A stretch of DNA of 64,000 nucleotides, taken from NCBI GenBank assembly GCA_037893245.1, contig JBAIAA010000076.1:186001-250000 (forward strand), in the 5' to 3' direction. Positions 46,683 to 58,384 of the stretch are shown here, piece by piece (the stretch's first letter is position 1; each line of letters begins with the position of its first letter). Source of the DNA: Crossaster papposus. Taxonomy: Eukaryota; Echinodermata; Asteroidea; Velatida; Solasteridae. Position numbers and translations under genes: made by a program. A model generated the notes under the pieces. The model did not search any database and was not told the origin of the DNA. It was given only the letters and a program-made list of their open reading frames with translations.

Positions 46683-47396
46683 CTATAAAGCATGCTCAAT
46701 TGCATCAAGGATGCGCTCCACCCTTTCCAAACGCCTCTCATGTGCGTTCAACAAGTCTGCGTAGCGCTCCTGATTTCGCCTTGCTAGTTGCCAAAGAGGT
46801 ATCCGCCTTCGGACACCTACTTCTACATCACCGTCATTGTCAACTTGAGGTTCTTCGGACAGGGATGGGTGGGGCGACCAATAACTCATTTTCAAGAGGG
46901 GGTGAGGGCGGTCTAGGAGCCGGTAAATTGTCCGGTGGATCTTCCACTTGTTCTTCCGGTGGTGGGGCGGGATTAAGTTCGTCGTCCAGAGGTGGGGCAG
47001 CATTTGGTGCCTCATCAACACGTCGCCACGGTGCTACTGGCCTCCCCGCGTGTCGCCTCTCCTGGGCCCTTTCTTCAACTGCGCTAAAATTGTAATGCAG
47101 AATATTATTAATATCCAAAACTGCAGTGGCAACTTCCCAGACGAATTTGTGTGTCCCGTATAAGGCTATAAAACTTACTCCTGTAATTCACGTGTAGCAA
47201 AATCACGTATTCGTCGACGAAGGGCTGCGTCTCTTCTCCCAGCATATATGTGCTGCAAGTGCTGTGGTATGTGCTCCCTAACATAAGCCAACAAGCGGAC
47301 ATAGTTATTTCTGTGTACCAGCCATCCTCTACGAATTACTCTCTTTTCTTGGTCACTCATTACAAAGCGACCCCTCGCAACTGCTCTGTCTGCCAT
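46683..47396 (-). pseudogene. Second Harbinger protein
   Basis: Starts MADRAVARGRFVMSDQEK, with a basic N-terminal part (RRGWLVHRNNYVRLLAYVRE). A donor at CAGGA|GTAAGT leads into a proline-rich middle (PNAAPPLDDELNPAPPPEEQ) and a charged C-terminal helix (RRNQERYADLLNAHERRLER). The proline-rich frame and the helix frame are offset by one base near 46870, so there is a frameshift or a missed intron. In this superfamily the second protein usually has a Myb/SANT-type fold; I cannot confirm that here. Confidence 0.6.
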
Positions 47397-47760
47397 CGTG
47401 GCGATACAGTCAAAGTTTACTGTACTAGGCGATACTCAATCACATCTGGCTTGTAAAAGATTAAAAGGAATAGGCGCGGTGAAAACCATTTCCAGCGATA
47501 ACAATGATGAAGCTATTATTATGGAAATTTCCAGGTGGCTAGCGAGAGTTGGGGGCTTCTCTATCTTTATTTTCTTTCGTATCATTATGGTAATTGCCAA
47601 GCGCTCCTACTTGTCAAAGGCTGGACCATCACTGGCCAATTGCATACTCGGATACGCTACCGATAGCTAATAATTATTCATTACAGTGATTTTGGGAGGA
47701 TACGTAGTTCTGTAGGTCATTTACGTATCCGTCCGTAATAGTTTTGCAATCGACCTAGTA

Positions 47761-49717
47761 GGGAGATTGCAAAACTACTACGGATGGATACGTAGGTTAC
47801 GTACCCGATAAGGTATCACAATGTGCATGCTGATTGGATGGCGCATACTGGGCTCTAACAAAGGGTTTATATGATTGCGTGCGTGTGTGGGTGTGTCTTA
47901 CTTGTTTAACGCCCTTTCCATTCCACAGCATTACAGACAACGTCCTCCGACAATTAACCACTGCTGTTGACTGCATTTGTTGCAAAATGAACAGAACCGA
48001 CTACTAATGACATTAATCTGGCTCCGTAAATATCCGGACTTTAATTCGCTTTCGGTTTTGTTTGATGTCAGTGAGAGCTAGACCACAGGGCATGGCCGAT
48101 TATCTTGCACCTTCTTGACGCATATCGTGAATCTATATAAATTTTACTTTAAACTACTGAGGAAGTTGTTGGGAAACTCACAAATAAAATCCCCAAACGG
48201 TCTGCGAACCAGTACTCGATAAAATCTCAATTTAAAATTCATGTTTTCCAACGACCAATCAACGAGGCCCTTCTGTCGTGGTGCGGCACGTTTGTGCGAA
48301 TAGTGGGAAAATGGACCAACAGTGGGCGTTGTAAAATAGAGCGAGCGTAGGCGCTGTTGACACGAGCTGCTCAGATGATAGCGATTTGAACAAGAAAAAG
48401 TATATTATGCACGGTTCAGATGCAGATTCCACGGTTTTGTTGTTCTCTGAAAAGAGTTTAAAACAATTCCACGCTTGTGCCGGTAGGTGGAAAAATGTAT
48501 CCAAGCAAACATCGCCCGCAAAGCGGAGATGATCATATTGGCATTCCAATCGTACACGCACTGGTTGATGTACCGCAGGAATCCGCATTGTCAACAGTAC
48601 GTGATGTAGTTGAGTATATGCCGTTAAAAAAAGAGAACAGAGGTAGAGTTTGGACAAAAAGACCCGAACAACTGTCCTTGACAAACATTCACAATGCCAG
48701 ACGCTAACTGTAAGAAAGCTTCTGGAAGCAGCGAGGAAAAAAGAAGATCAGTGGCTGCTCTCACAGATCGAAGGGAAGGATCTTGTCACCACAGAAACAT
48801 TGTATCACACAGTCTGCGTTCCATCTGACTCTCCCTAATATAAATTCAGCTGGAAATGGGCAAAATGTTTGTTATAACAGAATTGTGTATTAAATGTAAA
48901 TCGGTACGAGTTGTTGTTCACCCACTCACAAGTACATTGTTAAAGACATGGACAAATTTCAGTTTTACCGTCACGAATAAACATGTATCAAAGACTAAAG
49001 CTAAAAAAAAACTCTGGTCGTGTATATATTTTTTTCATACAATTTACATTTAGATTTTTAACCCCCCCAACAAACAAAAACAAAAAAGATTAAACAATTA
49101 TAATACAAAAATCAAACAATAACAATAAAAAAATGACACTATTAAAAAGTTTAAATTATGGCAATGAACAAAATTTGTATTAAGACATTAAAACACATCC
49201 TAATTCCTCTTTAATCGAATGTTGTATTATCTGTAGATTCCCTTTTGAGCAAGCAACTGCAATAAGCAATCTTTTCCCATTTCCAATCCTGGTCAATAGT
49301 TATACACAGGTGATTAAAATGCAAATATTTAATTAACTGGTGAACATTTAATTGGGGATTTTTGTTTTTCGTGATCCACATGATCCCAGCTAACAGACTG
49401 CAGTGATTCCACTTAGATTCGAGAGGTGCGCCAAGGAAATTGATTTCTGAGCACATTTTGCAGCCAAGCTCTGTGGTCTAAGCACCGCGTTGAGGATAAC
49501 AAAGTCTGTCCCTAACATAAGCCAACAAACGGACATAGTTATTTCTGTGTACCAGCCATCCTCTACGAATTACTCTCTTTTCTTGGTCACTCATTACACA
49601 GCGACCCCGTGCAACTGCTTTGTCTGCCATCGTGGCGATACACTCAAAGTTTACTGTACTTGGCGATACTCAATCACATCTGGCTTGTAAAAGATTAAAA
49701 GGAATAGACGCGGTGTT
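47761..49717 (+). mobile_element. Deleted Harbinger copy, abutting the first
   Basis: Begins GGGAGATTGCAAAAC directly after the shared TAGTA. It matches 42086-42310, then jumps (TTGTTGCAAAATG|AACAGAACC) into the helix-turn-helix region, is split by an insertion at 48077-49480, and resumes with AGCACCGCGTTGAGG. It then jumps again to sequence equivalent to 47278-47480. No right terminus found. A derelict non-autonomous derivative. Confidence 0.88.
48077..49480. mobile_element. Element inserted in the deleted Harbinger copy
   Basis: Ends TAGACCACAGGGC and GCTCTGTGGTCTA are inverted repeats, and AGC is present on both sides of a site that is uninterrupted at 42738 (AAGAGCACCGCG). So it is a roughly 1.4-kb DNA element with a probable 3-bp target duplication. 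Interior frames (e.g. MYPSKHRPQSGDDHIG at 48496) are not recognisable. Confidence 0.8.
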
Positions 49718-50744
49718 TTACTTACCGTTTAACGCTTGCTTGAATATAATGTTTCGAAGCAAGTGGCTATATTTCGAAGAATCTTTTGTAGCTATGATCA
49801 AGTTAAGTTCCAAATCTCCTTGACACCTTACAACCATGTGGACAACGATGAAAACACGTTGAACAATGAAAATCATTCAGCTCGTATTAACGTCATTATA
49901 GCCAGCATAGTCCGGGAGCATCTCCACAGAAAAAAAGTCCCGTGGGATTTTTTGTATGAAAGGAAGCCACCCATCTAAATGTCTCAAGGGCATCCCAAAG
50001 AACAATAAAAAACATGTTGGCAGTCTGAAATCTCTAGCAGATAAAAATTGTGAAGGAAAAACGGAAAACAACAACATTTTACTTGGTAGACCTTTTTTAT
50101 TTTTAGGGGTAGGTCCATGTTGGTATAGAGGGCACTTCAAAAAATAATATTTTTGAGGTGATGAACAACTAAGTGAAGAATCCAGAACAAGCATGTATGT
50201 TTATTATAGACCAAACTTTATTTGGTCGAAATCGGTTCATAATATAAGAAAATATGAATAAATCCTAAAACATTTTTGGAAATTAACCATACATTTTTAA
50301 GGTCAAATAATTAAATTTACCAAACATCACATTCACTATGATTCAATCTTTTGATCAAAATATGGTTGACAATTGAGGTGTCTTGAGGGCGCCTTCTTAT
50401 GTTAACAACTGCTCTTTAATTAAAACAGCCCTGTTTCTTAGCCGTTTGTATAATTTTCTACTTCTACCATTTAAACATAATTGAATTATAACTATTTGTT
50501 TTAACGATAACTGATAAGTTTTAGTTCCTAAAATTATTTGACCCAAACTATAAACTATCGCTTTAACGATAAACCATTTGTAGATACATAATTATATACA
50601 GAGGATATTTTAACATATTTCAGCTATAATAATGTCATCATTATAATAACAAACCAACCAATGCAACTTTAAATAATTATTACCTTGTAATATTTGCAAG
50701 ATAGTAGATTACTAAAATAATAAGTATGCGATGCCAAAGGTGTA

Positions 50745-50756
50745 CAGAGGGGGGTA

Positions 50757-50787
<31 letters not shown>

Positions 50788-50817
50788 GGGGGGTAGGGGG
50801 GGGGGGGGGGGGGGGGG
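50745..50817 (+). repeat. Long G runs
   Basis: More than 60 G interrupted by single A or TA, the longest G-rich tract in the window. Confidence 0.9.
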
Positions 50818-51178
50818 TGTTTGACACCCTCTTTTAGCGAACAATTACTTGTTATAGGTATTCAAACACACCCAAACTACCGGCCAGTGAATGAAGCTAA
50901 AACACCCCCGTTGAAACATGGGTATGTTTATGTGCTATGTTTTGTTGCAGTTGTTGCAATGGTGTAGTTGTATGGTACCAGTAATAATATCTGGAATTGC
51001 CCGGGTTTATAAAGCAAAGCGACTTGGTTACAAATAAAATCATATATTTGTAGACTAGTCAACTGAAATTAACAATATCTTTGAAAAGTCCCGTGGGACT
51101 TTAGGTATATCTCAACTATCTTCAAAATATCTCAAGGGCGCCCCAATAACATACAGATACAGGATATGTTGACATATT

Positions 51179-51376
51179 TTACCTAGCCTTGCAGAGGAAC
51201 TCTTCGAGACCATCATATAGCATTTCGGCCTTAGCATGGTTCCTAGAAAAGTAGCACATAAACATAAATTTGTTTCTTTCTGATATCCCGCAATTAGCAA
51301 CAAACAATATATTATGTTTGGAGTGGCAGTTCCTGACAACACACTTGTCACTCCTTTTATTTGTCTTTTTAAACAT
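51179..51376 (-). other. Unrecognised open frame inside the inverted-repeat element
   Basis: Minus-strand frame containing KCVVRNCHSKHNILFVANC and a charged C-terminus. The paired Cys and His are suggestive of a zinc-binding fold, but I cannot assign a family. An overlapping frame at 51112-51438 is equally open. Confidence 0.25.
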
Positions 51377-52284
51377 TTCTCCAATACATAAATCCGTAAG
51401 TCATTCTGATTGATACGGTAAGACCAACCATTTTTCATTATTAATAATTATACAACATAACACGCATGTAATCGGTCCAATATACCGGACACATCCGCTA
51501 CCAATCCCGTAGCGGGCCTGTGTATCAAGTTCTAAAAAGTCAGCACGCACGAAACCCCTACGCTTGCTGCCTAGATAAAACAACCCTGTGGGGGAAAAAC
51601 AAACTACAAACAAAAAAACAGACGTGTCTAGTCTGGGAGTAGGCATGACTCAAACTGCCAAGGTCACTCAAACTATTGCAATCCTACTACACATGTAACC
51701 TGTGAAGAATAATGTAAAGTAAACTCGGCGTGTACGCCATCAGGAAGACGAATAACAAACCGCAAGAATACAACACTTATATAACCTGCCTGAGCAACGC
51801 TTGGTTTCCCAGGCAGGTTATACCCCATTCTAATTGCTTACGAAGCGAAAGGAAAGTGTTTCTGTTCTAACAAAAGACCGAAAAGAAACACATTTCTATA
51901 ATAAACATTACATGCTTGTTCTGGATTCTTCACTTAGTTGTTCATCACCTCACACAAATATTATTTTTTGAAGTGCCCTCTATACCAACATGGACCTACC
52001 CCTAAAAATAAAAAAGGTCTACCAAGTAAATGTTGTTGTTTTCCGTTTTTCCTTCACAATTTTTACCTGCCAGGGATTTCAGACTGCCAACATATTTGTT
52101 ATTGTTCTTTGGGATGCCCTTGAGACATTTGGATGGGTGGCTTGCTTTCATACAAAAAATCCCACAGAAATGTTCAGGCTCCTTGACTAGCACGTCGCCA
52201 ATTAAAACTATCAACCAATTGGATCATCATTCATGTTCAGTCAAAGCCGATTGGTTTGATCACCAGTTTCTGCCGATTTAATAA

Positions 52285-52420
52285 TTTTTCTTTCTTTCTC
52301 TCTTTCTTTCTTTCCTTTTTCGTTTATATATATATATATTTTTTTTTTTCATTTTTTCTTTCGTTTTTTTTCCCCTCCTTTCCTTCTTTTTTCTCTTTCA
52401 TTTTTTTTTGGGGATCCGTG
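52285..52420. repeat. Pyrimidine-rich low-complexity tract
   Basis: CTTT/TTTC runs with a TATATATA stretch, followed by GGGGGGCTTCAGCCCCC. Confidence 0.85.
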
Positions 52421-52459
52421 CGTGCGGGGGGCTTCAGCCCCCAAAGCCCCCCCCTGGAC

Positions 52460-54226
52460 ACGCCATAGCATAGCACCCTCAGCTTCGCAGCAGTCAACAA
52501 TTATTGTTAAATGGTAATTGTTCTATGAACATACAGTACATTGAGATTAAACTAGTAATTTTGTCAAAGCGTATACATTTTACAAAGCAAGAATGATCCT
52601 ATAATTCGATGATATCGAATGATACACACAATATTTCATGTTAGCATTTTGGTCATTATGTTGCAACACCATACCCAGTTTTGAGTTTAGCAATAGTATT
52701 TGCAGAAGAAAAAGAAAGAACAAGTAAGCTTAATTATAAACATTACAAGTAAACGAATACTAGCGTTGGTGACATACACACTATACTACAAATACACAAA
52801 AACACACACACGCCTAATGCATGTGAATTCTACTTAACGAAACCAATGTTTCCCATGCAAATTGAGTCTGTATGTATGTACTTGCCAAAACAGTTATTTT
52901 GCTTTAGTTTTATACAAGTTTGTAAACACGTACTAGCTAATTAAATTCAAAAGATGACATAAGCTATCCGACCATAAAACAAAGTTGAATTACTTCTACT
53001 GTTTAAAGGTAAATGCAAACAGAAAACTGTCAAATATTAATAACAATTATCTTAAATAAACCACGTTTTAACTACATTTTTTATTGTAACAAAAACGTGC
53101 CCAGATCTTGTATAAAGTTTTCTTTTAACTCATCCAAAATCCGACGTGTAGAAATAATCCCTCGTTTCGTTAGGAGTCAGTGAACAGACAATAAACATTT
53201 ACGTTAGTAAATCACATGTATTTCAAGACTGCTAAAGTTCAGTTATGTTAACACTTATATCACTACATTTCTCAACACGACACATTAATTTAGTCCCCGA
53301 ACATTATCGAGCTCAATTCTCAAGTCTAAAAAGTTAGCAATGGATTTTTATTAAAGTCGCAGTATAATTCAAATTAGTAGCATTTCAATTCGTCCTAAAC
53401 TCGTAAAATTTGTCTGATTGGGAGATCGGTGTTGAATTTAAAAAGACAAACTCATGCTGTTGTTTGCTTTAAATCACTTAAATTATTTTACCAACCGTAA
53501 CGTTTTAGAGTTAACGAAACAGAACGAAATGGAATGACAATAGCCTCAGGAAAAAACTCCGATCGCCCCATCAATTTGTTGTTACGAATTTAGCACAAAT
53601 CGGAATGCTATAAATTTAAAGTTGAATCGTGAATCGGCAGTGACCACAGTGAAAATGCTCATTTGTTGACGGCAGGTAACGCCGACAACACTCGTCAATA
53701 CACACATTTTCACTGTGGTCTTTGCCAAAATTGAAGTCAATCTGAAAATGTTGTCGGCGGAATATTTGAAAAATTTGAAAGAATCATAAACAATTAACGG
53801 ATAACGTCACAATGACGTCACCTCAACCTTTTACACAATAATGACAATATATGTACCTACCCGCCAAGTTTCATGACGACATGTCTTGATGACGTCACCT
53901 CAACTTACACATGTAACACATTCCGGAATATTATGCATACCAAGTTTGAACCTAATCGGACCTGTACTTCGGGAACATACGGTCTCGACAAATACACCTT
54001 TAATGTGACAATGATGAATTTATTATAGGACCATCTGTGGGTGGTGGTCTAAGTTTGTGTCAAATTTCAGGTCGATCAGATTTACTAAAGTGCCAAAGTG
54101 TACCCGAAGCAGGCACAAACTAAACGTGTACAAACCCCATATGAGATAAGTCTAAAAAGGAGAGAAAACATCTTAACGAAAACAAGAGCTTGGCTTCACT
54201 GATTCTTCATCCGTGGGCTGGACTGG
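52460..54226. other. Intergenic, one hairpin, no gene seen
   Basis: AT-rich. GACCACAGTGAAAATG (53642) and its exact complement (53705-53720) form a 16-bp inverted repeat with a loop of about 47 bases. No exon-like sequence. Confidence 0.45.
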
Positions 54227-55144
54227 TTATTCGGCGATCGCTTCCAGTTTGATGTTGCTTTGAATTTGGTTGACCTCTTTGGTGGGTATGCCAGAGGACG
54301 TACTTAATTGATACGTGTACGTAGAAGCACTACCAGCAGACATGTTGTCTACGATTTTATCTAGGGCAATTTTCTCACCGAGTGTGACGTTGGTGATTTG
54401 GGGCTTCTTCAACTTTTCACACAGAGAATTGCATTTGTGATTCTTAAAGAACTTGACGATGCCGAATTTCCCCAGATCAGTAGGGCCGTAGTAACCGGGG
54501 GTTGGCGTTTTGCCGCTGAGAACAGCCGGGTCGGTGAACGAGTACCCGGACATGCCGCGCACCCCTTGCAGATCGCAAACAAGAATCTCGCCATTCGAGG
54601 CGTCGTAGGTGAAATGACTGAAGGCAGCTGGCGAGGCGGTGTCTTTGGCGTCCACGAATCCCGAGTTACTGTTGAATTTGACGTACTTTCCTTCCAGGTA
54701 GCTCTCCACGGCAAGGGTAGCGTTTTCCGGGATAATATTGGAAACGAAGTCGGTCGTACCGGGGAGTTTTCCTTTCACCGTTGTGGCGAACGAAATGAAG
54801 CCGAGGAAGTTGAAAGCGGCGAGGGTGTTGACTCGGGTGAACACGGGTTTGGCAAACTGAATCGGCTTGTTGGTGTTGAACTTGATGTTATACAACTGCG
54901 CCATCTCGTCGGCCTTCTGGTAGGCGCGGTCGTCTGCCTTCCAGGTGTGTTCGGACAGGTTTTCGTACCATTCTTCTTTGTAGACCTTCACCACGCAGGG
55001 CTTCCCTTCAAAGTGGGGATCCCCGTGGAATCTGCCCTTGTAGGCATACCGGGAGGCCCCTTGAGCGAACCAGTCGTTCTCAAATTCCACCCACGCGGAC
55101 GTGAATCCGATCACCTTGGAGGTGTTGCTCTGACTGCTTCCCAT
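54227..55144 (-). CDS. Alpha-kinase domain protein, single exon
   Basis: Atypical (alpha-kinase/eEF2K/MHCK/TRPM6-7-type) Ser/Thr kinase of 305 residues from the chosen start. Visible: glycine-rich GASRYAYKG (29-37), ATP-site Lys in VVKVYK (51-56), VESYLEGKYVKFNSNSG (147-163), SHFTYD and ILVCDLQGV (176-195), FTDPAVLS (203-210), GPTDLGKFGIVKFF (220-233). The zinc set is His177, His236, Cys238 and Cys242 (HKC...C). I chose the ATG at 55144 because MGSSQS is a textbook N-myristoylation start. The frame stays open to an ATG at 55288, which would add 48 residues with a hydrophobic stretch (GFIFMFTLSTLHY). No introns, so a retrocopy is possible, but the frame is intact. Substrate unknown. Confidence 0.92.
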   Translation of the reverse strand: MGSSQSNTSKVIGFTSAWVEFENDWFAQGASRYAYKGRFHGDPHFEGKPCVVKVYKEEWYENLSEHTWKADDRAYQKADEMAQLYNIKFNTNKPIQFAKPVFTRVNTLAAFNFLGFISFATTVKGKLPGTTDFVSNIIPENATLAVESYLEGKYVKFNSNSGFVDAKDTASPAAFSHFTYDASNGEILVCDLQGVRGMSGYSFTDPAVLSGKTPTPGYYGPTDLGKFGIVKFFKNHKCNSLCEKLKKPQITNVTLGEKIALDKIVDNMSAGSASTYTYQLSTSSGIPTKEVNQIQSNIKLEAIAE

Positions 55145-55364
55145 GTTGCAAGAGATTGGGTCCGCTCTGGAATGAGAAGGTTTCAGCTTGTAATGTAACG
55201 TTGATAATGTAAACATGAAAATGAACCCTGGAAGATTCACCCTGACATAAAGTGACTTGGTACTCATAGAGTATTCTCTGGAAGGCATGTTTCTTGTATA
55301 CAGGTCGGTTGAAAACGGCTGTTAGTGTTAATCCAGCAGCCAACTATAGCTTAACCTGGAAGTG

Positions 55365-55658
55365 GAGTATATACAATGTTTTTGGGTTGATTTGGGTCAC
55401 TGAGTCCATAAATAATAAGAATCCGCTTGATGACACCTGAAGCCTCGTTAAAACATTTTAGATTGTTTTAAAATCCCTTCTAGAAGCCGAGATATCTTAA
55501 TTGTAGTATATTCAGTAGAACAATGGCGACCAGCTTGGTTTTATGCAAATTAGAAAACATGACCAAAGGTGACAGGGTGTCGTCAAGCGGATTCTTATTA
55601 TTTATTGACTCAGTGACCCAAATCAACCCCCAAACATTGTTTTTACCCCACTTCCAGG
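55365..55658. mobile_element. Inverted-repeat MITE 5' of the alpha-kinase
   Basis: CCTGGAAGTGG ... CCACTTCCAGG, with arms continuing inward (GGGTTGATTTGGGTCACTGA, AAATAATAAGAATCCGCTTG). It begins about 80 bp upstream of the outer ATG, so it is in or next to the promoter. Confidence 0.9.
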
Positions 55659-55659
55659 C

Positions 55660-56376
55660 ATACCCCTAAAATCTCATTTGGCTGCCAGACTACGTTGTTT
55701 ACATTCAGTTAGTAGTCCAGGCAAAATACATAATTTTGTTTTGTTGACCTCAAACAAATTGCAACAAATTGTTTTTCACCACAGTGAACTTCTATAAGGT
55801 CCCTAGAATTACATACTAAAAGTCTACACAAATCCAAGTGGTGGAAATATGTCTAATTTGCATAAATCTTTAATCCCTGCCGTGTAATATGTTTATTCCC
55901 ATATTTGGGTATATATTTTATTTTTATTTTTTGAAAAGTTTATTTTGGCGATTATACTTAAACATCCTTACTTCAATAACATTTTCTAAAGCTTATAAGT
56001 GACTAAATAATTATGAGAACATAGTAATTATCCAGAATGACAACTTCGTGACCCTATAAATGTGCGCACATTACACTGTCTCCAGATATCATCAAGTAGT
56101 CAGTATTGGTGAGCTTCAAATTCACCAAGTTGCTTACTGGCACAGTTATCCTATTAAAACCTTGTTGAAAATCATATAAACAATGATAACATTGTGATAT
56201 TTAGCCCAGCAAACAAAAACTGGAAAAAAAGGAGCTGCACGATGGGCTTTTTTATTTTTAGGTTTTTGCAGTCATTTTACACCTATGTCACACAAATTCT
56301 CTATAACGAGATTTTCAATTTCCCTACGGTACCTGAACATCGCCGAGCTTAATTAAAAAACAACAATGAATTTCAT
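55660..56376. other. No gene seen
   Basis: AT-rich spacer between two MITEs upstream of the alpha-kinase. No exon-like sequence. Confidence 0.35.
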
Positions 56377-56773
56377 TTAAAGGGATCGTATACGTTTGGT
56401 AATTACTCCAGAAATGTATGGCAATAAAAACTTACTTGGTAAGAATTAGAGCAGCTTTGGACAGTATAATGCTTTTTTAGAAACTGTTCACTTCGTAGTA
56501 CTGCGGTTATGGAAAAAGATATCACTTTTTATCCCCCAAAATTTGAATCTGAGAAGCGTTACTGCAGTGACGTTTCTCAGAGTGTGTATTCCAATGCAGA
56601 TTATGCTTCCTGCGTGAACAAAACCGCTCCATAATTTCGGCAATATCTCAAAATCGCTACCACCTTGTGAAATGAAATTTTTACAGGTTAGTTTTATGGT
56701 ATATATATCTATAACTATATAGGATTGAAACAAACAATGGGTTCCAATTACCAAACGTATACGATCCCTTTAA
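56377..56773. mobile_element. MITE family 3, copy b
   Basis: TTAA|AGGGATCGTATACG ... CGTATACGATCCCT|TTAA, closely similar along its length to 26361-26757. Confidence 0.93.
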
Positions 56774-56774
56774 G

Positions 56775-57640
56775 GTGCAGTTATAATTTTAATCTGTCAC
56801 ATTCTAATTTGTCCTAAATTAGACAAATTCGTCTCATCGGGCGATCGGCGTTGAATCGAAAAATCAAATTCGCTTTCTGTAATTTTTTCTTTAATGTTGA
56901 AGTTAAATATTTTTCTAATTTCGGTGAATATTTTAAAAGTTGTTAACCCTATTACGCTATTACGATTTTATTTTTTAATTTCAATGCTTTGTTTTGTTTA
57001 ATACGTGTTTGACGTTTTGACGCTGTTCTTTTTACTGAAAGGTAGACAAAAACGTTTAAATAAATATTATTTTTTATTTTAATAATAACACAAAATGTGA
57101 ACGATATATCAAATTAGGGAAAAAGAGAGTGAATAATTCTAGTTACGTCATACGTACGTCATACCATTCGCTTTAGTTTTTCTAAAAGCGTAGACCGCCC
57201 GTGCAGTATGCGGTGGTCGTTATAATCTACGTCTGCCCACGTCATTACTAGCGCACGTTGAAGCCGGTTTGGTTGAACTGAGCAATTGATAAGCGCACGT
57301 GCTATATGTTTATTTGTTCTTTCTCGATTAGCCATTTATGTTAGTCAGTGCTTTTGCCCTAAACATACATTGTTATCTCTTAACCTAGACCTATACTCAA
57401 ATAGCAAGAGCATCATATCTAATAACTTACGTCTTTTTGAGAAAACTTCAGCTCGATTTGCAGGTGTAACTAGTTGGCCCTCGCACCCCGACGTTTTAAA
57501 GACAAAAACATACACCTCGCACGAGAAGTTGATTTCGATTGTGTATCACGCCCTTCGACGAATCATGTTGTGCAGTATGTGAATGATCGGCAGTCAGTTT
57601 GCTTAAAAATGTTGCTATTAATAACGACTGGAAAAAACCA
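56775..57640. other. No gene seen
   Basis: AT-rich at the left. The right half has short open frames only. Confidence 0.35.
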
Positions 57641-57648
57641 GGCACGTC

Positions 57649-58376
57649 CAGGGGGGGCGGAGGGGGGGCCCTTCGAGGCTGTGATTGCGAAACGCTGTGG
57701 TACCGTCCATTCTCAAAATAGGGGGGAACAATTTTCTCACTCGAAAAATAAAGAGTTTTTGGCATCCAATCTTAACATCTTGTCTTTTGTAGTTGTACAA
57801 GGTTGTTATTTACCTTAATGTTTATCATCCAATGACAAAAATTGTATTGAAAATGAAAAAAGCAGTCGAAAAAATTAAGCGTTGACGTACCGTTGATGCG
57901 CGTGGAGATTGTGCACAAATACTCAAACGACGTTAACAAATACCTCCCCTAAAAAGGGCAATAATAATCGATAAATTGTGAAAAATCGTGCTTTGACCCC
58001 ACTCATTTTTTTCCATGGATACGTTAAAAAAGGATGTAGCAGTGATATACTGAATTTTTAAAAAAATCTGCCTGTGACCCCCTTGCGTTTTATCGTGTTG
58101 TTTTCGAACGAAAATGGCAGAAAATGACATCGCCCCAAAACAAATTCGTGTAGATCGTGCCTGTGTACCTGGCTTTGCGGACGTTGTATGAATCTCTCTA
58201 AATGCGGAGAGCGATACACGGAGCAAATCTGTACGTGTTTCAATGGTGCGCTTCGCGGTAGCGATCTATACGTATTTACTGTGTGAGATGTGTGGCTCAT
58301 GAGCGTGGATGAACGAATGAGATACATTTCAACGTTGGTGGCGCACTTTCTTGGGCCCCCCCTCCGCCCCCCCCTG
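57649..58376 (+). mobile_element. hAT-type MITE, copy C, with perfect target duplication
   Basis: CAGGGGGGGCGGAGG ... CCTCCGCCCCCCCTG, 728 bp, flanked by exact GGCACGTC repeats (57641-57648 and 58377-58384). The clean ends of this copy define the element. The G runs are short here, whereas copies A and B carry expanded ones. Confidence 0.96.
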
Positions 58377-58384
58377 GGCACGTC

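Larger units (their letters stand above)
42086..47755 (+). mobile_element. PIF/Harbinger transposon, interrupted by a LINE
   Basis: The left end GGGAGATTGCAAAACTACTA (42086) is complementary to the right end TAGTTTTGCAATCGACC (ends 47755). TACGGACGGATACGTA follows on the inside of both ends. TAGTA flanks both sides (42081-42085, 47756-47760). It encodes a split transposase on the plus strand and a second protein on the minus strand, the usual two-gene PIF/Harbinger plan. A LINE (about 42865-45690) splits the transposase gene. Confidence 0.88.
49926..52180. mobile_element. Long-terminal-inverted-repeat DNA element
   Basis: Arms of about 265 bp (49926-50194 and 51913-52180) are reverse complements, sharing TTCTGGATTCTTCACTTAG, AAGTGCCCTCTATACCAACA and GGGATGCCCTTGAGACATTT. 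The 1.7-kb interior is AT-rich and holds two G runs at 50745-50817. A diverged relative of the arm (GTCCCGTGGGACTT ... CTCAAGGGCGCCCC) lies at 51088-51140. No transposase recognised. Confidence 0.85.

Noticed and set aside
54398..55198. 266-codon plus-strand frame opposite the alpha-kinase
   Set aside because: Antisense shadow of a GC-richer coding exon; no domain features, whereas the minus strand has every kinase motif.
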